Of a stretch of DNA of 64,000 nt, positions 1-11,852 are shown in pieces. The first letter of the stretch is position 1; each line of letters opens with the position of its first letter. The notes below the pieces were generated by a model that did not search any database, was not told where the DNA came from, and saw only the letters and a program-made list of their open reading frames with translations. The position numbers were made by a program, and so were the translations under genes. The stretch covers positions 56,028,607-56,092,606 of the forward strand of contig NC_064835.1 of assembly GCF_024166365.1 (NCBI RefSeq), read 5' to 3'. The DNA is from Elephas maximus indicus (taxonomy: Eukaryota > Chordata > Mammalia > Proboscidea > Elephantidae).

Positions 1-94
1 GCTAACCAAAAGGCCTGCAGTTCAAATCCACCAGCCGCTCATTGGAAACCTTTGGGGCAGTTCTACAGAATTGATTAGACAGCAATGGGTTTTA
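1..94 (+). mobile_element. AfroSINE, short form, 5' end outside window
   Basis: The sequence opens inside the tRNA-derived part (gctaaccaaaagg, then ttcaaatccaccagc, a B-box-like stretch) and runs into the SINE tail ending in acagcaatgggttt. The middle block of the long form is missing, so this is the short form. The head lies upstream of base 1. Confidence 0.8.
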
Positions 95-548
95 CATGTG
101 TAATTTTTTTAAACAACAAATTTTCTCTTTGGAAAAAATTTTAAAAGCAGTGATGAAGAAAAATAATTAAATCATCACTTTTAAGTCCAACATACAGAGA
201 TTACAAAGCTTTCTATCAATATATTCAATTAGATGAGACTACATGTATTTGGTAGACTTTTCTTTTTATAAGAACATTTTGTAAAATTATCTGATGTCCC
301 TAATATGGACAAGTACCTCAACTTAGAATTTATATTAATTTGAGCATAAAAGTTATCCAATAAATATTTTTAAATGAATAAATAGAATGTTCTTTTATGA
401 TATCCTTCATAATTCTGAGTAATTTTTAATTTAGTATGCTGATGTTTAATAGCTAATTTAACAAATCTCCAGCAGTACTAGAATTTGAATCAGGGCAAAA
501 CAAATGATCAGCCTGTTCTATTTCCAACTAACCTAATGAAATCATGGA
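95..548. other. AT-rich unique DNA, nothing recognised
   Basis: No ORF of note, no RNA gene and no repeat that I recognise. The sequence is AT-rich and looks like intergenic or intronic DNA. Confidence 0.5.
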
Positions 549-1140
549 CTGTATTAATCAAGGTTCTCCAGAGGAAAAGAACGAATAAGATAGGATACAG
601 GTATAAATATAGGTATAGATATATACCCTATTGGTCTTGAATTAACCCTGATTTATGGTGACCCCATGTGTGTCATAGTAGAGCTATCCTCCACAGGGTT
701 TTCAACGGCTGATTTTTTGGAAGTAGAATCAGTAGGCCTTTCTCCCAAGGCACCTCTAGGTGGACTCAAACCTACAACCATTTGGTTAGCAGCTGAGCAT
801 GTTAACTATTTGCACCACCCAGAGAGAAATTTTAAGGAATTGGCTCACATTACGAAGGTTAGCGTGTCTGAAATATGTAAGGCAGACAGCAAGCCAGGTA
901 GGATTTGATGCTTTAGGCCTTGAGGCAGAATTTCTTCTTCTCTAGAACAACCTAGTTTTTGCTTTTAAGCCTTTCAACTGATCGTATGAGGCCCAACCAC
1001 ATTATCAAGGATAATCTCCCTTACTTCAACTGATTGTAGATGTTAACCACATCTACAAAATCAATTAAATAATTGGGCAATATGACCTACCCAAGTTAGC
1101 ACATAAAACTAATCATCACAGTCCAATGCTTGTCAGTTGG
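549..1140. repeat. Ancient interspersed repeat split by an AfroSINE (family not named)
   Basis: The left part (aaggttctccagaggaaaag, then short AT repeats) and the right part (ggaattggctcacatta through taatcatcacag at about 1120) resemble the two halves of an old mammalian repeat that I know by sequence but cannot name safely. The SINE at 628-823 sits between them. Confidence 0.3.
628..823 (-). mobile_element. AfroSINE, long form
   Basis: Read on the minus strand it starts with a tRNA-like head (complement of gcaccaccca at the right end), carries the long-form middle block (complement of gctgattttttggaagtaga) and ends in a BovB-like tail. It is diverged, and I could not define a clear target-site duplication. 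Confidence 0.8.
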
Positions 1141-1654
1141 CATCCGTGCACATCTTTTTAAACCATAGTTAAATGCTAAGTAAAGACAATAAGAAAATAA
1201 TACTTCTGCTCAACATGATACTACTATCTTCATACAACTGAAAACACACTAGTCCTTTCTCCAGGAGAGGGCGCAAAATCTTTGGGTGATGTTCACTCTT
1301 CTTGATATCTTGTAATTAAGTACTATAAAGTTAACTGTTATTAATACATCTTATGCTATATGATAAGAGGATAATGAAGGAAGAAAACAAACAACATACA
1401 TACATATATATGCAATATACAAACACATTTATAACAAAATAAAGAAGAAATATTCATAACAATTACAATCCTCATTTCTGCAACTGGTCACGTGGTCGTA
1501 GCTGAATATTTATAACTGTCTGCACTCAATACTATTCCACATTCCCTTTGCCCTCAGCAAGCACTTCAACTTATTTTGGTTCTTTGCCTTGGCTCTGGGT
1601 CATTAGTAGTCCTGCCTGAATTGAGTTGTTGTAATTTTCCAATATAAGCCTTTG
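1141..1654. other. Unique DNA with a short AT microsatellite
   Basis: Nothing coding is seen. A degenerate CA/TA-type repeat lies at about 1390-1440. The rest is non-repetitive to the eye. Confidence 0.45.
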
Positions 1655-1843
1655 TAACGGTATGGTTAAGGGCTCACCTGCTGACCAAAAGCTCAGCAGT
1701 TCAAACCCACCAGCGGCTCAAAAGGAGAAAGATGTGGCAGTCTGCTTCCATAAAGATTACAGTCTTGAAAATCCTATGGGACAGTTCTACTCTGTTCTAC
1801 AGGGTCACTATGAATTGGAGTCAACTTGATGGCAATGGGTTAT
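1655..1843 (+). mobile_element. AfroSINE, plus strand, atypical middle
   Basis: The head contains gctgaccaaaagctcagcagttcaaac-type tRNA promoter sequence. The body has gtctgcttccataaagattacag, as in the SINE at 8551-8764, and the tail is gagtcaacttgatggcaatggg. Confidence 0.8.
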
Positions 1844-3533
1844 TTTTCTGTTGATTTTAATTATGTGGCATCATAGTACTAAGAGACGTCCAAAGAAATA
1901 CCGTGAATTCTAGACAGTCTTCCTTACCGCTGTTGTGTAATAGGAGTCCAATTTTTCCATGGTAGTCAAGATCAGCCACACTAGCCAGTATAGTAACTCT
2001 CTTTGCCTGTTGATTCAGAGGCACGAGGAACACATAGTGGCCATGGGCAAGTCTTAACTACCAGTTAAATGGAATCATTGTTTTATCTCCTGTTGGAAAC
2101 ATTCTTCCTCTTAGAACTAAGATTCCACACCAGCAGAGCATAAGGTTACAGGGACAGAAAGCAAAAATTTTACTAGTGGATCACTACAGGGAATAGCGAG
2201 TGGTGCCCCTTCCAGTTCCACCCCTTGGTTCCTGGAACTATGATTCCTGGCTACAGAAGAAAGTGCATCATATATTAGACTCTGATTTAGATGCTAATCT
2301 TCTCCTGGAGAACATTTTGAAGCCCTCCAAGGTATTGCCACCTACCTGGCACTGTAACTGAATCTTCAAAATACAATTCCACTGTTCTATTAAGTTAACT
2401 GCTCCAGGTTGATGGGAAGCATAAGATCAATGAATCCATTAGCATGGGCCCATTGCCGTTCTTCATTTGCTATGACGTGAGTTTTTTGATCAGAAGCAAT
2501 GCTGTGTGGAATATCATGATGATAGATAAAGCATTCTGTGAGTCCGTGGATGGTAGTTTTTACAGAAGCATCACTTTCAGGGTCTGCTCAAGCCTGATGT
2601 CATATATATCACTTCCATTTGATAGTGGAGTGATGATGCGTATGTCCAATTCTATGGTTTGGTGGGACAGACAACACCAGTTCATGAGAGATAGCTTTGG
2701 TGGCATTGTTGTTTGGTAGTCCATGGATAAGTAATCAGATTCTAGTAAGACCCAGTAGCAAGCCAAAAGCTGTTTCTCAAAAGAAGCATAATTATCTGCA
2801 GAGAATGGCAGGGCTGTGCTCCAAAACTCTAAAGTTCTGCACTGTGATTCACTTATAGTAGTTGGCCAAAGGCTCCTCATAGAATTTCTATCTTCTACTG
2901 GCTCTTCAACCACCACTGAATCTGCTGGATCATATATGGTCCAAGTGGCAGAGCAGCTTGCACAGCAGCCTGAACCTGTTGTAGAATCTTCTCTTGTTCT
3001 GGCATCCACGCAAAACTCGCAGTTTTTTGGTCACTGAGTAAATTGGCCAGAGAAGCACACCCAGGCGAAGAATACGTTGCCTTCCAAATTCAAAAAGGTC
3101 CACTAGGCATTGTGTCTCTTTTTTTGGTTGTAGTGGAGACCAGATGCCACAACTTATCCTTCACCTTATAAGGGATATCTCAATATGCCGCACACAACTG
3201 GTCACCTGGAGATTTCACTGAGGTGGAAGGCCCCTGAATTTTATTCTGTTTTATTTCCCATCCCCTAGCATGCAAATGTCTTACCAATTGCTACTTCTTG
3301 CTCACTGGGTCCAATCAGCATAACGTCATCAACATAATGGACCAGTGTTATGTCTTCTGGAAGGAAAGGCAATTAAGATCCTTGCAGATTAAATTATAAA
3401 CTAAGGCTGCAGAGTTGATATACCCCTGAGGTAAGGCAGTGAAGGTACCAACCGAAAGAGAACTGCTTCTGCTGGCCCTTACTAACAAATATCAAGAAAA
3501 AAGCATCTGCCAGATGAATAGCTACATATTAAA

Positions 3534-3583
3534 AACAAAAACCCATTCCTGTCAAGTCAATTCTGACTCATAGCGACCCTTTG
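3534..3583 (-). mobile_element. AfroSINE, 5'-truncated 50-bp piece
   Basis: Only the SINE 3' end is present (complement of aacccattcctgtcaagtc and cgaccct). It lies between target-site copies 1 and 2 and is inserted in the ERV pol remnant. Confidence 0.8.
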
Positions 3584-3597
3584 GCTACATACTAAAC

Positions 3598-3727
3598 TAA
3601 CCAATCAAAACCTATTGCTGTTGAGTTGATTCCAACTCATAGCGACCCTATAAGACAGAGTAGAACTGCCCCATAGGGTTTCTGAGGAGCTCCTGGTGGA
3701 TTCAAACTGCCAACCTTTTGGTCAGCA
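3598..3727 (-). mobile_element. AfroSINE, short form, 5' truncated
   Basis: It runs from the tail (complement of cctattgctgttgagttga) to the tRNA-like region (complement of ccaaccttttggtcagcag), then meets target-site copy 3 before the head is complete. It is flanked by a perfect 14-bp duplication, gctacatactaaac. Confidence 0.88.
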
Positions 3728-4844
3728 GCTACATACTAAACACTACTAAAAAAAATAAAAGAAACACTACTAGGTACCAGGAAATACGTTAATTTGCTCA
3801 AGCAACAAAACCACATTTGTAATGGCAACTGCAATTGGAGTTACCACCTGGTTAAATTTAAGGTGATCTCCAGTACTTATCCAAGATCTTTCTCTTTTCT
3901 GCACAGTTCAAATAGGCAACTTAAATGGGGATATGGTGGGAATCACCACCTCTGCATCCTTCACATCCTTTATGATGGCACCAATCTCTGCAATGCCTAC
4001 AGGAATGCAGCATTGCCTTTGGCTTACTATTTTCCTGGGTAGAGGCAGTTCTAGTATATTCCACATATCTTTTCCTATAATAAAATCCTCTACTCCACAG
4101 ATCAAGGAACCAATGTGTGGACTCTGCCAGTTGCTGAATATGTCTATTCCATTAAGCAGTCTAGAACTGGGGATATAACTATGAAATGCATTAGGAAACC
4201 CACTGGACCCAATGTGAGAGGACCTGAGCTAAAACTATTGATTGCCTGACCCCTATAAAACCAAATACAAGATTATCAAGATATAGAAAAAGAAGAACAA
4301 ATCAGGACCACTGACATTTCCCAGTTTCAAAATTTACTGCAAAGACACTGTGGTCGTGGCATAAGGATAGACATATAGATCAATGGAGTAGGTAGACTTG
4401 AGACTCCAGAAATAAACCATCACATTCATGGCCCATTAATTTTTGACAAGGGTGCCTAGACAATTCAATGAGGAAGAACTATCTTTTCAATAAATGGTGC
4501 TGGAACAACTCGGATATCCCCGTTCAAAAAAAAAAAAAGAATTTGGATCCCTTCCTTCATCAAACACAAAAATTAACTCAAAATGGTTAACTGAACTACA
4601 TATAAAAGCTAAAGCTATAAAACTCCTGCAAATATTTGTGACCTTGGGTTAGGCAAAGCCTTCTTAGGTATAGCAACAAAAGCACAAATAACAAAGGAAA
4701 AAAATAGAAGCATTGGATTTTATAAAAATTAAAATCTTCTCTGCTTGAAAAGACACCATCAAGAGAATGAAAACACAACCGCATAAAAGGAGAAAATATT
4801 TGTCAATCATATACCTGATAAAGAGCTCGTACCCAGACTTTATA

Positions 4845-4920
4845 TTTTATATATATGTATAAAAAATATGTATATACATATATATGTATGTGTATATATA
4901 TTTATATACATTGCAACTAT
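4845..4920. repeat. TA/TATG microsatellite
   Basis: A run of tatatatgtat-type units inside the old L1. Confidence 0.75.
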
Positions 4921-4926
4921 ATACAT

Positions 4927-5080
4927 GTTGTGTTGTTAGGTGCCACTGAGTCAGTTCCCACTTATAGCAATCCTATGTACAATAGAACAAAACACTTTCC
5001 AGTCCCGTGCCATCCTCACAATCATTCTTATGCTTGATCCCATTGTTGCAGCCACTGTGTCAATCTGAGATGGATGTGTA
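4927..5080 (-). mobile_element. BovB (RTE) LINE, 3'-end fragment
   Basis: The complement matches the last 150 bp of the BovB copy at 32742-35978, including the part that codes for its C terminus (cattgttgcagccactgtg here, the complement of cacagtggctgcaacaatg there) and the gttgttagg terminal repeat. It is inserted in the old L1. Confidence 0.8.
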
Positions 5081-5860
5081 TGTATAATAAAATGACAAAT
5101 CAATTTAAAAATGAGCATAGGATCTGATAGACAAATGATCAATAAACTCATGCAAAAATGGCAAACATCAGGGAAATGAAAACAAACCATAATGAGATAC
5201 CATGTCACACTCACTATGATTGTTAAAATAAGAAAGACAGATAATAACATGTGTTGGCAAAGATGTGAAGAATTTAGAACCCCCATGAACTGTTCCTCAA
5301 AAGGTTAAAGAGGTGTTACCATCTGACCCAGGAATTTCACTTTTTGGTATATACTCAAATAAAAACATACGTCCATATAAAAACTTGTACATGAATGTTC
5401 ATAACAGTATTATCTATAATGGCCAAAAAGTGATTCCAAATATCCATCATGTGATGAATGGATAAACAAATGGAATGTTATTTGGTAATAAAAAACACTG
5501 AAGCATGCTACACCATGAATGAATCTTAAAAATACAATGTAAAGGGAAAGAAGCCAGTCACAAAAACCACGTATTGTAAGATTATATTTATATAAAGCAC
5601 TCACAATAGGCTACTAAATAGAGAGAGAAAGTACATTATTTTTTGCCTATAGCTTGGTGGGTGGTGTGAAAAGGGAAGTGACTGCTAATGGGCACAGGGT
5701 TCCCTTTTGGGGTGACAAAACCTTATAATATTGACATGGTGATGGTTGCATGACTCTTTGAATACACTAAAACCCATTTAATTGTACACTTCAAGTGTGT
5801 AAATTACATGATATGGGAATTATGTCTCAATAAAGATGTAAAATATTTTTAAAGGCCAAA

Positions 5861-7436
5861 TGACAAGTCAAGAAATAAATAGGAGGTTGCAAGAATATTG
5901 GGGCCAACTTATGGAAATCATAACTGCCATTGGAGTTTAGAAGACAAAGGGAGGGGTAGGAAGAGAAACAGAGAGCGAGAGGAAGAGGGAGAAAGTGGGA
6001 GGGAGAGGATGCACCTACAACTTCAGAAAAATAACTTAGTGGAACGATTCATCTTATTTGTTTTTATGGTTCTGTAGTTACTGAGGCTAAAAGGACAGGC
6101 TCCAATGCCTTTCCATTTGTCTCAGATGTGCCTTTTGAACCTATGTGATATTCTATATTCCAAGGTCAATGCAAGAGCAGGGATCTACCCTTGAATGACA
6201 GCATCATGACACATCATTTGGTGTTTATGTGATTGGATACTAGAAAACAACTAAAGTATCTGGGGTGTTCATAGGAAACCCTTTCTCAGAGAAAGGAATT
6301 GGAATCCATTTGCAGGATGTGGTATGCTTACCCCTCTATAAAGCAAAGTGCAAGATGAATTGATCACACTGAGCCAAAATGGCGCACATGGGAACATGTC
6401 CTATTTCTGGAACAAATGTTAAAGTTGATCAGTAGAACATGAAGACCAAAGCAGGACTTTGGTTCATTTTCCTCGGAGGAGGGTCTACTAAAATTATCCT
6501 AGACTGAGAACCAAACATTGATGACTCTCTTCTCTGAGCCTTGCCACTACTGCATCTAGGATACAGTTCTGCACCACCCCCACCTTGGAGGGTTTCTCCA
6601 GTTGCTGTTCAAAACTGTGCACAACCAGACTCAGGGATTCTGCCTGAGAGGTTTTTAGAGTAGTCCAACATAATGAGAACTTTTATTCCAACAGCTCTGT
6701 TTGTGTGGAGAAAGCTCATTGGTGTCAGGCCTATGAGACACCTTCCATTGCTACAGCTCCCACTGGAGTTCTTATTCTCACCTCTGGAGTGTTGCTGCGG
6801 CAGTGAAGACAGTGACACATATAAGACCCTTCAGGTCTGGAAGGCTAGTGGTTAGGATTTGGGGGTTCTTGGGCAATTGTGAGGGTGAGCTAGAAGAGGC
6901 AGAGTCTTCCAGGTCCAGAGACAGAAAGAAAGCTTTCAAGGCAGGGATGATGATGGCTGCACCTCCAAATGGCTAGAAGGATAGAATCACTCAGCCCCAT
7001 CACTCAGCAAAGAGTACACCCAGGAACTCTGAGGCCAAGTTATCCACACCCAGAAAAGATCAATTATCCTCTGAAAGAGGCCCCAGACAAGTGCTACTGT
7101 TGGGCCTCACACCAGTTCTTTACCCTCTCAAAGTGGTCTCATGAGAAGATTTACTCTTCAGGACTTCTTCAATTCTTCTTTGTGAGCTTTCTCTCCTTTC
7201 TTTCAGGTAAGGCTATTGCTGCCCAACTCAGGGCCCTACCCATGCTGGGTCTTGGAGGCATGCTTCAGAACAATGCTGTCCCCTTTCTCTTGACCCCATA
7301 AAGATTGACCGGTATGCTCCATCAGATTCCCTTGGATCTTGCCCTCTGTTTCTCTGACCCTAGATCTTGTTGCCATGTTGGCTAATGTGGTACTGCACGC
7401 CTGTTCAGCAGTGTGTTGGAAGTTAGTGAAGAGAGT
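5861..7436. other. Unique DNA, no gene recognised
   Basis: A purine-rich patch lies at about 5935-6010. Short ORFs up to 110 aa (for example 6969-7301) have no recognisable domain and look like chance. Confidence 0.5.
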
Positions 7437-7690
7437 TTGTTAAGAGCATAGCTTTGGGGTTAGACTGCCTGATTTTGAATTCCAGCTTTGGTACTTACTA
7501 GCTAAGCAACTATTCTTACTAACTCAGTTACTTTGTCTCTCAACATCTCATTTCCACAACTACATAAAAGGAATGATATTTGTACCTGGCTTATAGGATT
7601 GTTATAATGATCCGGTGAGATAATACATGCAAAGTGCTTAGCATGGTTCTTGGCACACAGTAAATGTTCAGTTTATCTTATTATTAACAT
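7437..7690 (+). repeat. MIR SINE fossil
   Basis: The MIR core and tail are recognisable despite divergence: gggttagactgcctgattttg, cttactagctaagcaac, then gcttagcatggttcttggcac and cacagtaaatgttcag. Confidence 0.75.
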
Positions 7691-8550
7691 ACATGTCTGC
7701 AAGCAAGTGCTTCATAAAGTGTATACACATCATATCTTAATGGTGGTATATGACTAGATGGATGTGTTTGGAGAAAGCTCTGTAACCATAGAATGGAGGG
7801 GTCCGTTCAAACTATTTCACCAGCCCCTCAGCTGAGACCCTTTTACAGGTTCACATGAAGCCTGACCAGTCCCAACCCCATCTACATAATGCAGAAGGAA
7901 GCTGAGGACATAAAGGGTTGTGTCTCTTAAAATGTGTGAAGATAGTTTATAGCAAATTAATCAAAGTCATTGAAGTAATTCTTTCTCTAGACATCAGCGT
8001 TTTGGTCCTTTAGTTCCCTGAGTGAGGTAAAAATGTGGCTAATGCTGTAATCTAATTAATTGCTCTGTGCACAAACATTAATTACAAAGGGATAAAATTG
8101 AATACTAGCTGTACATGGCGGGTTAAGAAGTCAGCTAGTTTTGAAAAATAGAAACAAACAAAAAATAGGAACTCATTTCTTGGAAAGGAGGGTGAAGGAA
8201 TAAGAGTGATTGGGTTTAATCTAGGAAAATCCATCAGGATAAAACATCCCTTTGTTTTTGTACGATTTTGATGAGACTGCTGTGAGGCTCATGCATCTCA
8301 CCTTTGCAGGGATATTAGAATTGTGACAGACATCCAACCAAATTCTTTGCAGTGTGAATGAAGGTCAAGAGTAAGATTTAAGCTGGATATGGAATATCTG
8401 TTTTTTTCAAAGCCTTTATCTACAGTCTGTGGACTTCAGCCCCCACCTTGGACTGGTCTTCAAATATTGACCTCTCAAACTGATTATGAAAGAATTTTCC
8501 CACCATAATTATTTTCTGATGCTAAATTTAGATACAGTATATAACTCTGA
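7691..8550. other. Unique DNA, nothing recognised
   Basis: No supported gene, RNA or repeat was found. Confidence 0.5.
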
Positions 8551-8764
8551 ACAGGTGCCCAGATGGTGCAAATGGCTTGCATTTGACTACTAACCTACAG
8601 GATGGTGGTTCAAACCTACTTAGTGGTGCTGTGGAAAAAAGGCCTGGAGATCTGCTTCTGTAAAGATTACAGCCAAGAAAAAACCCTATGGACCACAATT
8701 CTACTCTGTAATGCATAAGGTCACCGTAAGTCAGAATTGACTCGACAGCATATTTTTTTTTTTA
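8551..8764 (+). mobile_element. AfroSINE, long form
   Basis: A tRNA-like head (ggtgcccagatggtgcaaat) is followed by the long-form middle (gatctgcttctgtaaagatt), the shared tail (gtcagaattgactcgacagc) and a T run. About 70 bp after it resemble an L2 tail (ctcaataaatacttgaatga). Confidence 0.87.
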
Positions 8765-8835
8765 AACTCCTGACAGGTACCTGGCATGATTTCTGACACG
8801 AGAAGTACTCAATAAATACTTGAATGAATGAATGA

Positions 8836-9374
8836 TTAAATGAAACTAACCAAGTGTGGATGTCGCAGGCTACACACGCCTCACATAGATGAAGCAAAGT
8901 AAAAATATTCTGTGAAGGGTCAGAAAGTAGATTTCAGCTAAGAATTAAAGCCTGCACAGTTCACTTCATGAGTAAGCAAAACAGGAATTGTACTGTGGGA
9001 TATAATTTGAAATTCTCCAGAAGGACAACTGGTCAAGCGTACCCTTCTACTAGTAGCCAATTTCTGTTGACTCAAGTTTTAGATTTTGATTAAAATGTTA
9101 TGTCTAGTAAAAACAAATCTGCCCTTGGGAGATAATGTAAGAATATGTTCTCGGGTATAAATATCTCTGTGGGAGGACTTACCAGATTCATTTCACATGC
9201 CAAGGGGCTGAAGGCTATTTCCACAAATAAGACAACTAATAGGTCAGCTTTGCCAGAGGAAGGGGGTTGTGAGATGCCTGCAATGTGGGCCTAGGTGGGC
9301 AGACTCGTGGTGAGCACTGAGTAGAGGCTTGTAGTGTCTGTAGGGCAGCATGAGAAAACTGAGATTTTGAACAT
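8836..9374. other. Unique DNA, nothing recognised
   Basis: No supported gene, RNA or repeat was found. Confidence 0.45.
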
Positions 9375-9590
9375 CCCCAAGCCTGTCGCTATTGAGTTGA
9401 TTCTGACTCATGGTGATCTCATGTGTTACGGTGTAGAGCTGATTCATGGGATTTTTTTTTTCTGCTGTAACCTTTATGGAAGCAGATCCAGGCCTTTCTT
9501 TCACGGTGCTGCTGGGTGGGTTCAAACTGCCAACCTTTAAGTTACTAGTTAAGAGCAAACTTTTTGTGCTATTCAGGGACCTTGAAGATG
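9375..9590 (-). mobile_element. AfroSINE, long form
   Basis: On the minus strand it carries the long-form block (complement of ctgtaacctttatggaagca) and the tail (complement of gagttgattctgactcatgg). The tRNA-like head is degraded. Confidence 0.8.
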
Positions 9591-9790
9591 GGACAAAAAT
9601 GATTAATTCTAAATTAGAGATTAGGAGAGTGGGAGGAGTTTGCTGGCTTCTTAATTTCTAGGGGCCAGCCGGGACAGACTCTGTCTTTATGGTACAGTGA
9701 GTCTGCATCTTGAGGTGACTATTTCACCTTCTGACGGCTAGCAAGAGATGTTTATAGAAAATCAGCACCCAACAAGTCCTTAGAAATACT

Positions 9791-10232
9791 TGTGGATTGA
9801 ACTGCGTCCCCAAAATGACATGATCAAATTCTAACCCCTAGTATCAGTGAATGTAGCCTTGTTTGGAAATCTGGTCTTTGAAGATGTTACCAGTTAACAC
9901 GAGGTCATGTTGGAGTAGGATGGGTCCTAAGCCTGTCGGAGTGGTGTCCCTACAAAAGAGGAGAAGAGACACAGAAAGGTGCACAGGTGGAAGACTGGCA
10001 TGTGAGGATGTATCTATAAGCCAAGGAAAGCCAAGAGATGTCTGGGATTACCAGAAGCTGGCAGAGATAAGGAAGAATTTTCCCCTAGAGCTGACAGAGA
10101 GAGAGGGCATGGCCCTGCTGATAACCTTGAATTTGGACTCCTAGCCTCTAGAACTGTAAGACAATAAATTTCTGTTCTTGTAAGACACCACATTTGTCGT
10201 ATTTTGTTGTGGTAGACTTTGGAAACTAATAG
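9791..10232 (+). repeat. Solo LTR, MaLR/MLT1 type
   Basis: The order of blocks matches MaLR LTRs: tggattgaactgcgtcccca, gatgttaccagttaacacgaggtcat, gtgtccctacaaaagaggag, ctctagaactgtaagac, an aataaa polyadenylation signal at about 10163, and ggaaactaata at the end. No internal sequence adjoins it, so it is a solo LTR. Duplications are no longer readable. Confidence 0.7.
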
Positions 10233-11209
10233 AGAAATCATCCAAGCTGATCATCTCGTCTTAAAGCCACAGTGATGTACCTTGGACTAAACCACACATA
10301 AGTAGGTAGTACTGCAGTAGTCTTCAAGTTAACACACATATCCATGTGAAAATTCCTCTTTTTGCTTTATTCTCCAGGTTTCACAAATATGAAAATTAAG
10401 AATTTGCAAGGGGAAAAGGTATAATTCACCTATAGTTGAGCCAACTTGTGGCCCTGTCTCAGCACAGACGGCCACTCCAGAGAAATAAGCGAGTTTGAGA
10501 ACCAGAAGGAAATGAAAGCAGTTAGTTTTTTGCAGTCACCAGAAAAAGACATTTGTAACATTCAACCAATCTTACTAAAAACACCCTTTTCAATATCTCA
10601 CTTATCAGAACACACTCATTGCCCTCAGTTTCTCTTTCTGTCTCTTTTTCTCCTTTAAACCCTCCTTTGAACCCAGGCAATTCTGGCTTTGACTATCTCA
10701 TTTTCTCACTTTCTGCACTGATTTATATCTTTAGAGGAAAAACAAAATTCTTTCTCTTTAAAATTCAATTGTAGGATTTGAGCTTCTTTAATTTCTTTAC
10801 TCACCTGTTATTCCCCACACAGAAAACAAGACCTAGTGATTGTGTAGATAAGTACACTATTTTTTAGTGTCGACTCGATGGCACTGGGTTTGTTTTTTTT
10901 GGGTGGGGGGAGGGAGAGGAAGAATCTGCAAACAATCTTTTGTTGCATTATGACCAGACCAGTAGCACTTATGGCAAAAATGTAAGGATAGTTTAAACAC
11001 ATGCAGAAAATAGCATGTGATATAATTTAGCACTTGTGATTTAAAAATCAAAGGAAGAGGCAAAATTGTTGTGATTTACATACCTTCAAGGATCGTTTGC
11101 ATAGAAAACACAAGGAAATCAACAGATGATTAGAAACAATACTTAAGTTCATCAAGGTTGTTGAATAAAAGACCAACATATACAAAGCAATAATATTTTT
11201 TTGATCTCA
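10233..11209. other. Unique DNA with a 35-bp SINE-tail scrap
   Basis: Only an AfroSINE tail scrap is recognisable, at about 10867-10900 (gtcgactcgatggcactggg). The remainder is unassigned. Confidence 0.5.
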
Positions 11210-11219
11210 CAATTACTGA

Positions 11220-11417
11220 CTGTTGTTGTTAAGTGCCATTTCGACTCATAATGACCCCATCGGATAGAGTGGAACTGTTCCATAGGGTTTTCTTGGCTGT
11301 AATCTTTATGGAAGTAGATTGCCAGGTCTTTCTTCCATGGAGCCACTGGAAGGATTTGAAACACCACCTTTCAATTAGCAGCAGAATTCTTAACTGTTTG
11401 TGCCACCAGGATTCGTT
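11220..11417 (-). mobile_element. AfroSINE, long form, BovB-type tail
   Basis: It is flanked by a 10-bp duplication, caattactga, at 11210-11219 and 11418-11427. Its 3' end on the minus strand is a (CAA)-type repeat (gttgttgttaag on plus), as in BovB, and not the (GGTTTT)-type tail seen in other copies here. Confidence 0.87.
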
Positions 11418-11727
11418 CAATTACTGATTCAAATACGTGGTTGAAACAAGACAGCATTTATAACAACAAAAGTATAAAGCATATAGGCATTAACCAATAA
11501 AAAATATGCAAGAAATTTTAAGCAGAAAATTATGTAAAGTTTTTGTTAGACATAAAGGAATTGAATTAATGGTGAGATACACCAGGTTTATGGAAATCAA
11601 GATTTGAATTCTCCCCAAGTTAATCAAAAATATTAATGCATCTTTAATAAAAATCTCAGGAGGATGGGTCTAGAATTAGACCATCTGGTTATAGAATGCA
11701 CATAGGAAAATAAAGATTGGTGAAGAA

Positions 11728-11836
11728 GAAATGCCTGCTGGTCTACTTCCAAAAAATCAGCTGTTGGAAACCTTATGGAATTCAGTTCAACTCCGCAAAA
11801 CATAAATTCACTCAATGGCAACTAGGTTTTTTTAGT
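11728..11836 (+). mobile_element. AfroSINE, 5' truncated
   Basis: It contains the long-form middle (gtctacttccaaaaaatcag), the tail (cactcaatggcaactagg) and a T run. The tRNA-like head is absent. Confidence 0.78.
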
Positions 11837-11852
11837 TTTAATAGTTTGTCCT

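Larger units (their letters stand above)
3521..3741. repeat. Triplicated target site around two AfroSINEs
   Basis: The motif gctacatactaaa occurs at 3584-3596 and 3728-3740, and with one difference (gctacatattaaa) at 3521-3533. A SINE piece lies between copies 1 and 2 and another between copies 2 and 3. This is the pattern of two insertions into one target, each making its own duplication. Confidence 0.8.
1890..4260 (-). pseudogene. ERV-L-type endogenous retrovirus pol remnant
   Basis: The minus strand holds pieces of a retroviral pol polyprotein in order: an N-terminal reverse transcriptase piece (open at 4105-3908), the RT catalytic box read as YVDD at 3336-3325, a connection/RNase H piece (open at 3009-2560) and a more degraded stretch down to about 1890 that I take as the start of integrase. 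The wording of these pieces is closest to class III (ERV-L) elements. Reading frames are broken by stops and shifts and by two AfroSINEs at 3534-3727. I saw no gag, no env and no flanking LTR, so this is an old internal fossil and not a provirus. It cannot make a working enzyme as it stands. Subfamily is an inference. Confidence 0.75.
4262..5860 (+). mobile_element. Old 5'-truncated L1 (ORF2 3' part and 3' UTR)
   Basis: Degraded L1 ORF2 sequence is legible: agatcaatggagtagg near 4379, the ataaatggtgctggaac block near 4491, and the aaatgaaaacaaaccataatgag block near 5173. It ends in a 3' UTR around 5860. Many substitutions and stops mark it as much older than the two full-length L1s. A microsatellite and a BovB tail interrupt it at about 4845-5080. 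Confidence 0.7.

Noticed and set aside
1-94. A true tRNA gene at the B-box-like sequences in the many SINEs
   Set aside because: Only the promoter-like part is tRNA-like; no cloverleaf could be drawn, and each is followed by the SINE body and BovB-like tail.
3321-3336. An active retroviral polymerase signalled by the YVDD box
   Set aside because: Surrounding frames are broken by stops, shifts and two SINEs; no LTRs, gag or env were seen.
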